59,616 nt of DNA from Gnetum montanum (lineage: Eukaryota > Streptophyta > Gnetopsida > Gnetales > Gnetaceae): assembly GCA_015680685.1 (NCBI GenBank), contig MNCI01027089.1, positions 6,516 to 66,131 on the forward strand. The letters run 5' to 3'. The notes beneath the pieces are model-generated. The model ran no database searches and was not told the origin of the DNA. It saw only the letters and a program-made list of their open reading frames with translations. Below, in pieces: positions 10,370 through 21,662 of this stretch; the first letter of the stretch is position 1, and each line of letters opens with the position of its first letter. Both the position numbers and the translations under genes were made by a program.

Positions 10370-12920
10370 TCATGTAGTTCCTGGTGGCAGTGGCTCCTCC
10401 ATGGGTGCTTTCCCTTTGTCACATGCTCCAAGCTTTGAAGGTTGATGACACTGAAAAATAGCCTGGAGCTTCTCCTCTTTGATCCGAGGTTCTTGTGCCG
10501 TCCATGCTGACGCTCTGATGTTTGATGGAGTTGGCACTTCCCACGGACAGGGTAGTTGTGGGAACATCTGATTAGCTTTGACGTACCATGCCGTGAACAC
10601 CCATCGTTCCTCTTCATAGGCTCTAGCTTTGTCTTTGTATTTGTGAAGCTCTGTTAGCTATCGAGCCAATTCGGTTGCCACATCTTTCTGTCCTTGGTAG
10701 CTTTCTTTTACCACCACGAGTTCAGAATTTGCGACATCTAGTTTTTCAACCAACTTCTTTCACTCTGCAAATTCTGCTTCATATTTGATGTGGGTGGAAG
10801 CTACCTACTACTCGAGCTCTGATCTCAGGCACCCTACTATTAACATGGCTAGGTTGGCATATCGAAGGTTTGCCAACTCCATGTATTTAGTTAAGTCTTG
10901 GATCTGCAGGTCCCGGTTCTTAATTTCTACTTGGTGGGCATAGGCATAAGTGTCCAATATGGCCCCCCAATCAGTGTGCTAGGCACTGATGTTGTTGATT
11001 TGAGCTTTGGCCATATGGATCTCCTTCTCCAGGATTTGTTTGTACATCCCCACCTAATCACGGAATTGCTCCTTCAGCTTCTCATGTCGTTTAGCCTCAT
11101 TCTGCCATGCGCTAATTTTGATGGCTGATTTTTGTCGAATAGCACGTACCTCCTCCATTGAGAGGGTTTGATTTTCTTTGGCTAAACGGCTTACATCTCG
11201 GTTGACCCAAATGAACTGTTCTCGCAATTGATGAAAATGTTCACCGAGAACATTCTTTTGTTTCTCCATAGAAGTCAACCGAAGATTATCTGCAACCAAC
11301 TGCTTATTCTCTTCTTACAAGGCCTTGAGTGCCTTAAGATGCGCATGAGTTTGCGCTTGAGCTACCGAGGCATCCCAAGTGGCCGTCTCCTTTTCTTCTA
11401 CCACCTTTTTATTTTCTGCAATTAGTTTTGTTAGTTGCTCGATTCTAAAATTGTCTAGCTGGTCTATAGGAACCAATCTCAAAGGATCCCACTATGCTAC
11501 TTGTAAGGTTATGAGCTGCTCTTGTAGTTTCTACACTTTAGCTTCAGCATGCTCTGCCCTTACTTCGAATAGGACCAGCTTCCCTTTCATGGAAATGAGG
11601 TCTGATTGAATTACCATTACATCCTGGGGGATGTCAAACAGGGATGTCAAAACTTGTCCTGTTTGAAGCAATCTATCCAATGCATCCTCATGTTCCATAG
11701 GAGTCATTAAAGTTCTGGTAATAGTTTGAGCATCCTGTGCTCCTGAAAGATCTGCCGGTGGCACAACAGGTATATTTAAAGACTCTTTGATGTGGTCAGT
11801 GACCACTTCAACAACTCCCGCGGCATCTTGGGGTTTGGTTGACCACCACAGTAGCCCCTTCACCAGTCTCTAACTGCACTTGAAAAGATGTCGCGTGTCC
11901 AGAGATTTTTTGTGACCATCTGCTTTCCCCTCCTCCTGTTTGCATTGACAACTCACCCCGTGTGCGATCTACTAAATCGTAGGTTGGTCGACATCATCGA
12001 TGACGTGGAAGAGGTTTGCGTCNTGCCTTCAATAATTCAGCATAAGAAGCATTTTGGGCCTTTCGGAGGACGTCATTTGTATATCCCCGAATACCAGCCC
12101 ATTGGCATAGTTTTCTAATAAGGCAAGGAAAAGGGAGTGCCATTTTCCCTGACTTCCATTCTTCGAATCACCTTAGGATCTCCATCAAATATAGATGGGG
12201 AAGGTTAGCGTTAACCTTTCCCATCAACACTACACATCCTCTTACCGCGTATGTTGATATTCTTTTCAAACCTTTTGTGGGGAAGAGGTGATAGGTTCCG
12301 ATTTTGAAATAAACTCTCTCTTCTGTTGTCAGCTCACCAAAAGATTTATCTTTGCCATAAGCCTTCTGTAACCAATCTTTTCGCACATCAGGGTCTTATC
12401 GGGTGGATAACCAAGCAACATGGGGTCCTGAATTCGGAAGGTTTAACACTTTCGAAATTGCTTATGCAGAAAAATCTACCGTCACACCATCAATGTTAAC
12501 TATGGTGCCTTGTTCCTTATTGTGCCAGAATAGGTACATTTCTCCTAAGTACCAGGCACCATTTTCAGAGAGGACAGGCCATAAGGGAGATCCTTTAAGG
12601 TGATCCCTAATAGCCTCAGGAGCGAACTCTGCAAAAGATTCGAAGTTAAGTTCCACAATCACCGAAGCAATTGTGGACTTTGTATGAATAGCCTAAACAC
12701 ATTCCGGGGGCAACATGAGTTGTTGTCCCGGTTCAGGCACAGCAGCAACTCCTCCTTCTACCTACCTAGATCGTATGTTAGGAGGTTCTTCTTGATGGAT
12801 ACTAAATGAGTGCACCTCCTATTCGTTATGTTGTCCGGTAGGGCCTTGCCTTCTACCTCTCCTAGGTTGTTTCGCTCCATCTTGGATAGGACTCTTCTAC
12901 TGTGAACATTTCGGGGCCAT
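10370..12920 (-). pseudogene. ORF3 (env-position coiled-coil protein) of element B
   Basis: About 850 codons, the best-preserved copy. Start chosen at ATG 12920 (MAPKCSQ...) because a splice acceptor TTGCAG abuts it, as in G at 49021. The N-terminal domain (12662-12100) has IVELNFESFAEFAPEAIRDH, LWPVLSENGAWYLGEMYLFW, VDFSA, a block SFGELTTEERVYFKIGTYHL and MALPFPCLIRKLCQWAGI; this layout recalls the 'putative plant transposon protein' domain of Athila-type ORFs (from memory, not searched). The middle (11863-11531) has VTDHIKESLNIPVVPP and MEHEDALDRLLQTGQ; a coiled coil of heptads follows (11530-10620). The C-terminal block FTAWYVKANQMFPQLPCPW ends in EPLPPGTT and a stop at 10370. A handful of stops and frameshifts. 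Role unknown. Confidence 0.8.
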
Positions 12921-13137
12921 CTGCAATCACACGGGCCAACATTAGTAAGGTTGTTTTCAAATTCAAGTTATACTTTACTACATGCCTTTAATTGAAGATC
13001 GTATGTTATCGTGTGATCGTGCCCGAAAATTATGATGATGGGTCCTTTAACTTAGGTGGATTTTCATTTTAATCTCTCGGTATACTTAAGGTCATATGAT
13101 TTTTTGCACAATTTTTCTAAGTGTTAGTATTAATTAC
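12921..13137 (-). other. Putative leader intron before ORF3 of element B
   Basis: On the minus strand a donor AGG|GTAATT (13137) and an acceptor GTGATTGCAG that ends one base before the ATG at 12920, with a branch-point-like TTACTAAT about 25 bases upstream. The same parts occur in G (48743-49020) and, with GTAGTT and TGTGTAG, in F (42251-42387). 217 bp, AT-rich. Inferred from consensus and conservation only. Confidence 0.55.
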
Positions 13138-13383
13138 CCTAATTGATGTCCTTTGGGTGATGACAAATTTCAAAAAAGGTTAGGCACTTTTTGGCAAGTG
13201 TCCCCCACGACTAAACTGAACACTTCGGGCTCAAGCAGGTTCAAACTAAATTAAAATCGGAGTACCAGCACGTGAGATATAGGTGAAAAAGCAAGGGTCA
13301 CGCAATCGCAAGTTGCAGAGAAAAAATTCAAAAATTCCCCCCGCGTAAATGGCCAAATGAAGCTAAGTGTTGTAGTGGGGGTT

Positions 13384-13490
13384 CCTATTTATAGGTAAAT
13401 AGGACGCAATATCTTGTACGATACATCGCGTACACGATATCACGTGGGATGCGATATCACGTACGTGATATCTTGTCCCAACTAAGGTGA
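13384..13490 (-). promoter_or_regulatory. Internal U3-like promoter upstream of ORF3 (element B)
   Basis: Reading on the minus strand, GATATCACGTACGTGATATC (13455-13474) and further GATATC/CGCGTACACG palindromes run from about 13480 to 13403, followed by CCTATAAATAGG (13384-13395), a good plant TATA box. These are the modules of the LTR's U3, but the sequence downstream of this TATA is unlike the LTR's R region, so it is not simply a truncated LTR. It lies about 250 bp before the putative splice donor and 465 bp before the ORF3 ATG. Function inferred. Confidence 0.6.
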
Positions 13491-14980
13491 GACACTTGAA
13501 AAAGACCAAATTTTTAATGATTTTCTTGAAATTAATGATGTAAGACGAGGACATGGACAAGGATGAATATATTCAAGGGTAATTACATGAATTCGAGAGG
13601 CACTTTAAATGATAATGATGTTAATCTAACAATTAAAAATTTGGCGGTTATGAAGAAAAGGGAATGTAATGGTACATTGGAACGTTAAAGTTTTGAGGGT
13701 TAATAAATGGGAAAGAAACGAACATTAAGCCAAGCGTAAGAGATTGTGTGTTCTAGCTAGAGAATTAATGAAGATTACAACAAAATTACACAAGTGGATC
13801 CTCCCCAAAGTAGGTTTCAACCTATTATGCCCTTGTGTAAGCTTAAAGTGTCTGTGGGCACTAGAAGGGTTAAATGTAATTTGCACTAACTCCACAAAAC
13901 ATACACATATAAATATCACCGAAATGAGATGGAAATTTTATGTTACATGGGTCATGAACTACAATTACATGAACAGTGAGATGAGACGAAGTATAGAAAA
14001 GGATCGTAGAGATTGGGACATGAGGTAACTAACCCAGTGTACAATGAATCATGCGTGAAAAGCATGATTAAGGTGTCATTAACCCATCGTTCCAAGATCA
14101 GGACCAAGTCCATCCTTCTAATTAGTGACATCACATTGCTTCATCCCATGGTGAACAACTATGATAGTACCATGACAACAAGGCGTACGATCACTTGGCG
14201 TTTAGTACAAGGGAGGAGTGGTTTTTGTTTTATGGAACTTCCTTTTTCTTTTCTTTTTCTTCTTTTTTTTTCACTTTACTAAATCCAGAGAAGCCACCAA
14301 CCTTCAGGCATGGGTGCATGTCTTTTCAGTGGGACCCCCTAGAACAGCTTTTGAATTTTGAGTGCCCTTTTGATTACTCTTACTCCCATTTTTCATTAGA
14401 TCTACAAGGATCTTAGTACAACCAAGTTGCATGATAACACCCACAGATGACACCAAAGAGAATCCACAAGTCCCCTTGATGTCACACCCTAATCATTCCC
14501 TCTTGGTCCATCCTTCTTCATTCTGGGTACAATGAACAAAAAATTAATTTTAAGTTTTAGAAATTTTAAGAATATCACTGTACTCCAGAACAGACCCTCT
14601 TATTTATAGAGTGGATGAGTGGGTGTAATGGGCTCACTGTTCCATATAATTGACCACTCATGACTTAATAACATAAAACACATCTCAACCAATGATCCAC
14701 ATGAGTGTTTTATTCGTAGATGAGATTACTACAAAAACATGAAAATACAAACACACAAAAAGATAAAACAAAAAGATGAAAAATGAAAAACTGAAAAACA
14801 CAAAGTTGTAAAATTAAATAAAATGAAAAATATTTATTAATCCTGCTTGACATTGAAATGGGAGGTATCCCCCATAACTAAACAGTTGAGTATGGAGAGG
14901 ATTAATAAATGAAAAATGAGGATCCTTGCATATTGGAAATATTGAAGCTGGTCCATACTTATCACCTTGGATTTCACACA
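13491..14980 (-). other. Non-coding 3' region of element B
   Basis: No credible gene. Segments match F in the same order: 13795-13840 with 42657-42695 (GGATCCTCCCCAAAGTAGG-like), 14430-14500 with 43330-43400, an AAAACACAAA-rich stretch (14730-14830) at the place of F's 15-bp minisatellite, and a PPT-like CCCCCATAACTA at 14869-14880 at the place of F's 43990. It is thus a conserved, probably untranslated part of this subfamily between gag(-PR) and ORF3. Confidence 0.6.
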
Positions 14981-15445
14981 NNNNNNNNNNNNNNNNNNNN
15001 NNNNNNNNNNNNNNNNNNNNNNNNNNNNNNNNNNNNNNNNNNNNNNNNNNNNNNNNNNNNNNNNNNNNNNNNNNNNNNNNNNNNNNNNNNNNNNNNNNNN
15101 NNNNNNNNNNNNNNNNNNNNNNNNNNNNNNNNNNNNNNNNNNNNNNNNNNNNNNNNNNNNNNNNNNNNNNNNNNNNNNNNNNNNNNNNNNNNNNNNNNNN
15201 NNNNNNNNNNNNNNNNNNNNNNNNNNNNNNNNNNNNNNNNNNNNNNNNNNNNNNNNNNNNNNNNNNNNNNNNNNNNNNNNNNNNNNNNNNNNNNNNNNNN
15301 NNNNNNNNNNNNNNNNNNNNNNNNNNNNNNNNNNNNNNNNNNNNNNNNNNNNNNNNNNNNNNNNNNNNNNNNNNNNNNNNNNNNNNNNNNNNNNNNNNNN
15401 NNNNNNNNNNNNNNNNNNNNNNNNNNNNNNNNNNNNNNNNNNNNN
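14981..15445. other. Assembly gap (N)
   Basis: 465 undetermined bases inside element B, between gag and the 3' non-coding region. Any open frame crossing it is meaningless. The protease of element B, if present, should lie here. Confidence 0.99.
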
Positions 15446-16471
15446 ATTTTGTCCTGCTTCTTGGGTTTTCAAAACTCTATCTCCAATATTGTTGATAAAT
15501 TCTCCACACTTTTTATTCATCCATTCCAACATATTATTGATCTTTGCCTTGGCTTCTTCTAATAATTGTTGTATTGGCAAAGATGATGTTTCCACCTTGA
15601 GATTTGTTGATCTCTCCTTGTTATGATCATGGACCTTTGTTGAGTTAATATTTTGGTCCTGTTGATGTTTTTCAACATTCTCCCATGTAGCTATTTCTCC
15701 TTCTTCTTTTTCTACCCACTTAATAAGCTCTTGAATCTGATGGGTTTGTAGGTTGTATAGTTGACCTCGGGCATACATTCCTAAGGTCTCTCTTGTTTCA
15801 TTACGTAGCCCATCAATGATATGGTACATTAGCCTTTCCTCGGAAAACCCATGGCCTGGATAGTTGTTTAACAGTGCATAGTATCTTTCTAAGGCCATGT
15901 CCAAGGGTTCATGTTTTTCTTGTTTCCATCCTTGGATTTGTTTCCTCAAGGTTGACACTCTTGCGTAGGTTTGATATTTTTCGTTAAAGACTTCTACCAT
16001 TGTTGACCAGCATTGTATCGAATTTGGTTTTAACGATCTATACCATACTTTAGCTTGGTCAACGAGTGTCATAGGAAAGAGCTTCAATTTTTGCCAACTA
16101 TTATCAATGTTATTCCATGTGCAGGCATCATAGAAGGCTAGTAAATGTTGATACGGTTCTAAGTCATAGCCTCCTGAAAATTTGGGAAAGTTATTTAAAT
16201 CGAGCCTAGGTAGTCAGCTCTCTTTATTATGCCTACGTGAGATTCGAATAGCCTCTTGTATTTGCAATAATCTTGTAGTGGCTAGTGGGGGTTCATCGTC
16301 ATCAGGTAAGTTAGGCTTCTGTGCATTATGATGACGTTGTTTTTGTTCATTCTTATAGGAAACTCCCACTTCAGGTTGTATACTGCAACCTTCATCGTCA
16401 TATAGCTTATTGGTTCTCCAATGAACTTCCTCACTAAGTGTGGCTTTATTATCATCTTGTAGGAGAGGCAT
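15446..16471 (-). pseudogene. Gag of element B, nearly open, cut by gap
   Basis: Capsid precursor. Start at ATG 16471 (MPLLQDDNKATLSEE...), 117 bp inside the PBS. An N-terminal charged part is followed by a single in-frame TGA at about 16214; after it the frame continues through LPRLDLNNFPKFSGGYDLE to the gag domain: MTLVDQAKVWYRSLKPNSIQ, FNEKYQTYARVSTLRKQIQ, ALERYYALLNNYPGHGF and LMYHIIDGLRNETRETLGMY. A coiled, charged stretch and LEEAKAKINNMLEWMNKK follow before the gap at 15445. The same domain is seen in F (46278-45850) and G (35400-35750). One stop in 340 codons makes this the most intact gag in the window. The zinc knuckle is not visible. Confidence 0.85.
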
Positions 16472-16587
16472 TGTTGTGTGTGAATTTATGTGTGACTTTT
16501 TAATAATTATTATTTTTTGAAAGATATATCGTTAAGTTCTTTACAGTGACCTTGTATGATATAACTAGTCTAGATAACTAGCACCAT

Positions 16588-16604
16588 CCCTGGCAACGAT
16601 GCCA
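16588..16604 (-). other. Primer-binding site of element B (tRNA-Asp type)
   Basis: TGGCATCGTTGCCAGGG on the minus strand, one base inside the 5' LTR. It resembles the complement of the plant tRNA-Asp 3' end (TGGCGCCGTTGCCGGGG) with a few differences. Equivalent sites: 21663-21680, 34236-34252 and 47441-47458. Confidence 0.75.
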
Positions 16605-16605
16605 A

Positions 16606-17580
16606 TGATGAGTGGCGAGGTACCCCTACACTCAACCATATGAATACGAGCGTTTCACGTGCGATCCGGTCAAAATCCACAGATGGACTATTTGTGGCAC
16701 CTAGATAGTTAGCCTTAGGTCAAAGTTCACTGTCTTCCCACCTAGACTAGTATTGCATATGTCACATATGGTTTAGTCTAGATGAGGTGTATGATGTGTT
16801 CTAATTCTAATGCTACTCCTGATGGTAGCAGAAAATAATATTAACTAAGCTAAGATAAGAGGGAAAGGGTAAAGAAATCTAATCTAGCCTAAGTGCAACG
16901 AGAAATTGATTCCTTGATCAACCATACACATCTTGGACTTCGTGCACGACTACCACTAGGACTACCAAGCGTAGGCCTAGGTACGCCACTGGGATTACCA
17001 AGCGCGGACCCCAAATACGCCACTGGGTTACTAAGCGTAGATCCTAGCTACACCACTGGGCTACCAAGCAGTCACACTTAAATGCTCGTAATCAAGTCGT
17101 ACTCATTCCGCTTCTAGGAGTTTAAGGGTGAGAGACTAATCGTGATGAGTAACCGATTCCTTGACTAGCCATACACACCCGTGGGTGCTCGTAGCCAAGT
17201 CATACTCACACCGTGCTACGAAAGTAATAAATAAACAAATAAATAAACTAAGTGAATGCTGTAATGATGAAGTAATCTTGATCTTTATTACCGGTCATGT
17301 GCATGTCCAAGTACGACACACTCTAATAAAGACATCGTACAATTACATTCAACACACTACGGGCAGACACGGGAAAAAATCTAACTCTGGAGGAATCAAA
17401 CTACCAGAGCTTCGCTACTCTAAAACTGGGATCCCAAACAAGGAAGAGCCGTGTCTTATTTATAGATATGACGACGAACTGCGATATCGTGTACGTGATA
17501 TCATAGGGGAAGATGCAATATCGCATACACGATATCGCGGGGGATGTGATATCGCGGCCTGTGTGAATCGCGTCTCATCA
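16606..17580 (-). repeat. 5' LTR of element B
   Basis: 975 bp with 7-bp inverted ends TGATGAG...CTCATCA. Minus-strand order: TGATGAGACGCGATT, a block of CGATATCG palindromes (17575-17475), TATA box CTATAAATAAG (17465-17455), then R/U5. The U5 side holds a short repeat family built on CTACCAAGCG and CACTGGG (16960-17080) and a copy of the terminal motif CCTTGACTAGCCATACACA (17159-17177) resembling 16913-16930. Confidence 0.85.
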
Positions 17581-17582
17581 AC

Positions 17583-18400
17583 AGGGTATTGAGAGTGTAC
17601 AAAGCTTGAATTGAATTAGGAGCATTGGAATTTTTCTATACACCAACTCATAGGGAGATTAGCCAATAGGAAGTTTCCATGTTAAATGGTAAGCCCAGAG
17701 GACATCGTTAAGTTTTTTACTCCAATATTTTCTATATTTGCTAATGGTTTGTGTTAGTATTTTTGTGATCTCCTCATTGGTTACCTCTGCTTAACCATTG
17801 GCTTGGGTGTGATTAACCCTCCAAGAATTACATTAACTTTCTAAAAGTGGCACCTATGAAATAAGTTCCATTGTCAGAAATTAGTGAATGTGGCACCCTA
17901 AACCAATTTACATATTTTGTTGTATAAACCTAGCAATAGTGGATGATGTACAATTAGTAATAGTTGTTGCTTTTGCCCATTTTGTGTAATAGTCAATTAC
18001 TACAATGATATAAGCCTTTCCATTGAGCATGGATGTGATGGAACCCATGAAGTCAACACCCCATATGTCAAAAGGTTCTAGTGGCTAAATCCACCATTGA
18101 TGACCTTCCATATGAGCAGTCATCCCCCCATCTCATTGACAATGTTCACAAGATTGGACAAATTGGTGGGCATCCCTGGAGATTGCAAGCCAATAGTATC
18201 TTACCATCAAGATTTTTATGGTTGTGCATTTCCCAACATAGTGGCCTCCATAAGGCCCTTCATGAGCATCCTGGAAAATGCGTAGTTGATCTTCATTAGG
18301 GACACACCAACAAATCAAGCCAGTGATGCACACTTGTAAAGATGTTCATTGATTTCCATAAAATATTTGGCCTGATGGAGAAATTGTTGCCTCTTTCTAA
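17583..18400 (-). pseudogene. Integrase of element A, 3'-truncated by element B
   Basis: The minus strand opens with an HHCC zinc-binding module in 18333-18133: DAHEGPYGGHYVGK (H...H) and QSCEHCQ (CxxC). The core follows with VIDYYTKWAKATT (about 18010-17970; first Asp), a second block around 17860-17890 in which the Asp is not clear, and NGxAEVTNEEI (about 17810-17775; third acidic residue) with a stop where Gln is normal. The frame continues through WAYHLTWKLPIG and SPYELVY and breaks off exactly at the right end of element B (17580). The GPY/F C-terminal module is lost. Confidence 0.85.
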
Positions 18401-18404
18401 AGTT

Positions 18405-18690
18405 AAGGTCTTATGGCATCTTGTGAGTGAGAAGATAAGCGAGGATGCCATTGTACCATGTTTCTTCTATGGGTGTTTGATCGTTTATTGCTTCTATAAA
18501 GAGAAGTTCATCTAGAAAATGATCAAAGAGCAGGCTCTCCTTCTCTTTATTATCCCATCTTAGGAAAGAGAGATGGTTAGTGATCACATTCATAGTCCCC
18601 TTTCAATCTACTATCATAAGATCAAATTCCTACAAGATCACAAGACACTGTATGACATAAGGGCTTAGCATTAGCTTATTCATGATGAAG
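18405..18690 (-). pseudogene. RNase H C-terminal remnant of element A
   Basis: Minus strand: NKLMLSPYVIQCLVIL, then a block ending NVITNHLSFLRWDNK, matching the end of Ty3/gypsy RNase H and its linker to integrase (compare NKPMVNAQAIRWLIILQEFD and NVIVDHLSRLKWD in G). The catalytic N-terminal two thirds of RNase H and the whole RT are gone; the remnant is fused in frame to the protease at about 18690. Confidence 0.8.
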
Positions 18691-19000
18691 TTCATGCTTA
18701 ACCAAGCTCTTCCCATAATGATGGAAATGTTACTTTTACAGTTTTTAACCTTGATCACAAGAAAATGAGTAGGATAAGACCACCTACAAACTATGATTAT
18801 AGTGTCCTCTACTAATCCCATAGGAACAGTAATTGACTAATCTACCAATTCTAGATGGATTTTGCTCTTCTTGAGAGGTGGTAGGTTCCAAGCCATATAC
18901 ATGTCATGGGACATGAGATTAACTCTAGAACCAGAGTTAATAAGAGCCTTACATGGTTTATGTCTAGTGATCTGTGGATAAATGAGTGGACTTCTTAGGT
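18691..19000 (-). pseudogene. Protease remnant of element A
   Basis: Active-site loop KALINSGSRVNLMSHDMY on the minus strand (about 18960-18905): the catalytic Asp of DSGS is replaced by Asn, so the enzyme is dead. The downstream part SITVPMGLVEDTIIIVCRW and NISIIMGRAWLSM (18840-18692) is intact and then runs in frame into the RNase H remnant, showing a deletion of RT. Confidence 0.85.
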
Positions 19001-19690
19001 TAGATCTTTTCGTGGAAAGATTTCTAGCCTTAATCTAGTTAGAAATAGCATGTGTTAGCATCATAGTGTGAATTTGAGGTGGCATTTGGTTTGAAGGGCA
19101 CTTGAAGGTATTTGATGCAAAGGATAAGGGTATTAGAGATGTAGGATGATCAATCGTACTAAGTTGTGAGGGTTGGAGAGGATGTCTGGGTTAGAAGAAG
19201 GATCTTCTTTTGGATCGATTATCTGAACCACTCAGTTGGAAAGCTAGTTGTGAATGTATAGCCCTTGTAGCATTTTGTTGTTGACTGTGGAGGAATCTCA
19301 CCCTACATGGATGGAGTAGGAGGTAACTGAGTTGAAGGTGAAGGTGTATGTGTAGATAGATGTAGAGGGTGGTATGGATATGGATTTTTCCCTTGAGAAG
19401 ATGGTGAATGTGTTTAGTGGTACTCTAGAGGGTAATAGTGATGCTAAAATAACGTATGACTTGTGTAACTTCTTGGAGAGATGGGTTACTAAACATAGTA
19501 ACCATATGGATCTAGTTGCCTATAAGGGAATTGCTACCTTGGCAGTGGCACTTCCCATGATTATGGTTGGTACCATTATTGGTATTATTCATAAGGTTGT
19601 GAAGGAGCTCCACTTGGGAGTAAGCTTTTTATTGTTGGTGGAACTACCTTGGATTTCCTTGAGGATAAGGCAATTGTCTAGGTTCATGCC
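19001..19690 (-). other. Gag-PR linker of element A
   Basis: Corresponds to F 44730-45240. Low-complexity Pro/Gln-type linker in that copy; here broken by stops. The open stretch on the plus strand at 19374-19700 is the antisense of this linker and not a gene. Confidence 0.55.
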
Positions 19691-21530
19691 TACATGCTAG
19701 TCAAGGATTCAATGCATACACCCCAAACTCTTGTAAGTGTAACACCACAGGGTAACAACACTTTGGGTGTTGATATTGACAAATATCACAATCATTTTCA
19801 TCATCAAAGTTAGTTTCCACAACTTCCTCTATGGCCACAACTTTGCCCTTACCTCTTTGGTAGGCACATTCAGCTTCTTTGCACCTCCTATGGTTATGAT
19901 CACTATTTTGATCTTTGGATTCTTTAGCAATCTTCATAGTAGCTTGGAACTTTTCATCCAAAGAGTCCCATAATTTATCAACCTTTGCTGAAATATCAAA
20001 AACAAATTTTTAGATGGGCAAGGTTTTCCTTTTCATCACTTCATCAAGTGGTGACTTCTCTTCATCACAAAATTAAACCTCCTATTTCCTTATGGAAGAA
20101 TCCCTATTATACTCTTCTACACTTTCTCTTTTTCACAACTCATCTTCTTATTTTGCTACCTACTCTATTAGCCTTTGGAGCTAATGAGCTAGCAATTCAG
20201 ACAATCTTCCTTAGGCATACACTGCAAGAGTTCTCCTAGTTTCTGCTCTAAGCCCATCTATGATGTGGCAAAGTCATTTCCTCTAAAAATAATCATGGCT
20301 ATGGCATCAATGTAACAGTGAATGGTATCTACCCATGGTGGCATTCAAGGGTTCGTGTGTTCCTTGTTTTCAACCTTGGATTTTCCTTCTCAAATTAAAC
20401 ACTCTTGAGTACATCTAGTATTTGTCATTAAATAGCTCCAACGTGGTACTCCATTAGTGAATGAATTCTAGTTCCAAGGACTGGTACTAGCTTTTAGCTT
20501 CTTTGATGAGTGTCTTAAGGAAGAGCTTGAGTTTCTACCATTTATTTTCTATGTTTTGTAAGTCACAAGCATCATGAAAAGCTTGTAGATGTGTCTATGG
20601 ATTAGAGTTGTATCCCCCTAAAATCTTGGGATATTATTCATGTTTAAGCACTTGATCCAGCTATCATTCACATGCTTGATTGGAATCTTTACTACCTCTA
20701 CAATATTGAGCATGCTTTGAGTCACCAATAGTTTTTCATCATCATCACTACATCAATGATGTTGATGATGGTTTCAGCTAGCCCTTCGATCTTGGTGACC
20801 TTCATGGTCATTATTTTCTTGTTGATTACCTTCATCATGATTATCTTAATAGTAGCTTCTATGAGAACCAGAAAATGAAGAGAAATGTTTGGAATCAGAT
20901 GAAGAGGATGAAGAGGAAGGTGGACCACCACCACCACTGCAGTGTTTGCCACCACCTCGTTGTTTATTATGACCACCATCATTAAATCCCTTACCATTGC
21001 AATGCTTTCTCGAGTCCCTACCTTGACTATCATACTTTCCTAAGCCTAGTTTATGAATAATGGATCATAGATCTAAGGTTGCACCCTCATCATTAATAAT
21101 AGAGGGTGGAGAATTTTCATATTGAGAACCCTCAAGAGGAGGATCAACATTGTCATCTTGTTTTAGCAAGAACAAAGGATTACTAAAGTGTTTTTCCTTT
21201 GTAAACTCATGGTATTGCTCCTAGTGTCGATCTCACTTGCATTGTATTTTAGTGGGATAGTAGTCCCGAGTGTCATATCAATCCATAACGTATTCTTTAT
21301 GAAGATTTGAGATACCCAACTTCTTAAGAGTTTGAAGCAGCATCCCAAGCACAAATCGATTAGGGGGCAAGACAATGTTGCCCTCCATATCACACCATCA
21401 TAGTTGTTCATCCTAATGTAGGATGATGGTGAAGTTCAATACATACTCATCTAGATGAGTATATATTACTTTGCACTCCTGTGGGACAAATGGTTTGACA
21501 TCTTCATGTCTATGGAAAGAAAAAGACATT
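19691..21530 (-). pseudogene. Gag of element A
   Basis: Minus strand, N to C: a leader part, a His/Asp/Ser-rich spacer (21033-20722, KHCSGGGGPPSSSSSSDS when read in the right frame), the gag domain (20650-20200; weak but collinear with F), and the zinc-finger-like part 19961-19701 with CDICQYQHPKCCYPVVLHLQ, matching CEIYQYDHPKGCCPIISHLQ in F. In this lineage the knuckle is CxxC...H...CC rather than CCHC. Many stops and frameshifts. The PBS lies about 130 bp upstream of the start region. Confidence 0.75.
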
Positions 21531-21662
21531 TTGCAAAACAAATAAAATTAACAGTGTGCTTAGTAGTTTATATGTCGTTAAGAGTGATGTTGACCTTGAG
21601 TTTATCCAATGATATAAATAATATTCACTAATCCTAGATAGCACATGTTTCAACAAACAAAG

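Larger units (their letters stand above)
9880..17580 (-). mobile_element. Element B: gypsy element with gag and ORF3, inserted in A
   Basis: 5' LTR 16606-17580, PBS 16588-16604, gag 16471-15446, a sequence gap (14981-15445), a non-coding 3' region with an internal promoter-like block, ORF3 (12920-10370), PPT (10199-10208), and a rearranged 3' LTR (9886-10198). No PR, RT or INT is visible; unless the gap hides them (465 N is too short for a full pol if its length is real), B was dependent on other copies. The right flank ACAGG has no clear duplicate at the left, as expected if the left end was rearranged. Fewer stops than in A or D, so B is younger, in agreement with the nesting. Confidence 0.8.

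Noticed and set aside
10290-10620. Minus-strand frame with a hydrophobic, His-rich end (VVVVFFICAVSSHTTALVHFFF) as a membrane anchor of an envelope protein
   Set aside because: It is in a different frame from the conserved ORF3 C-terminus (10600-10370), which ends in EPLPPGTT and matches element A.
14837-16087. Long open frames crossing the N gap on both strands
   Set aside because: They remain open only because undetermined bases cannot encode stops; only the gag part right of 15446 is supported.
17475-17580. CGATATC repeats as a CRISPR-like or satellite array
   Set aside because: They are confined to the U3 of LTRs and the internal promoter-like block; no regular spacers, and a CRISPR array is not expected in a plant nucleus.
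19374-19700. 108-codon plus-strand frame
   Set aside because: Antisense of the gag-PR linker of element A, in line with the minus-strand gene order.
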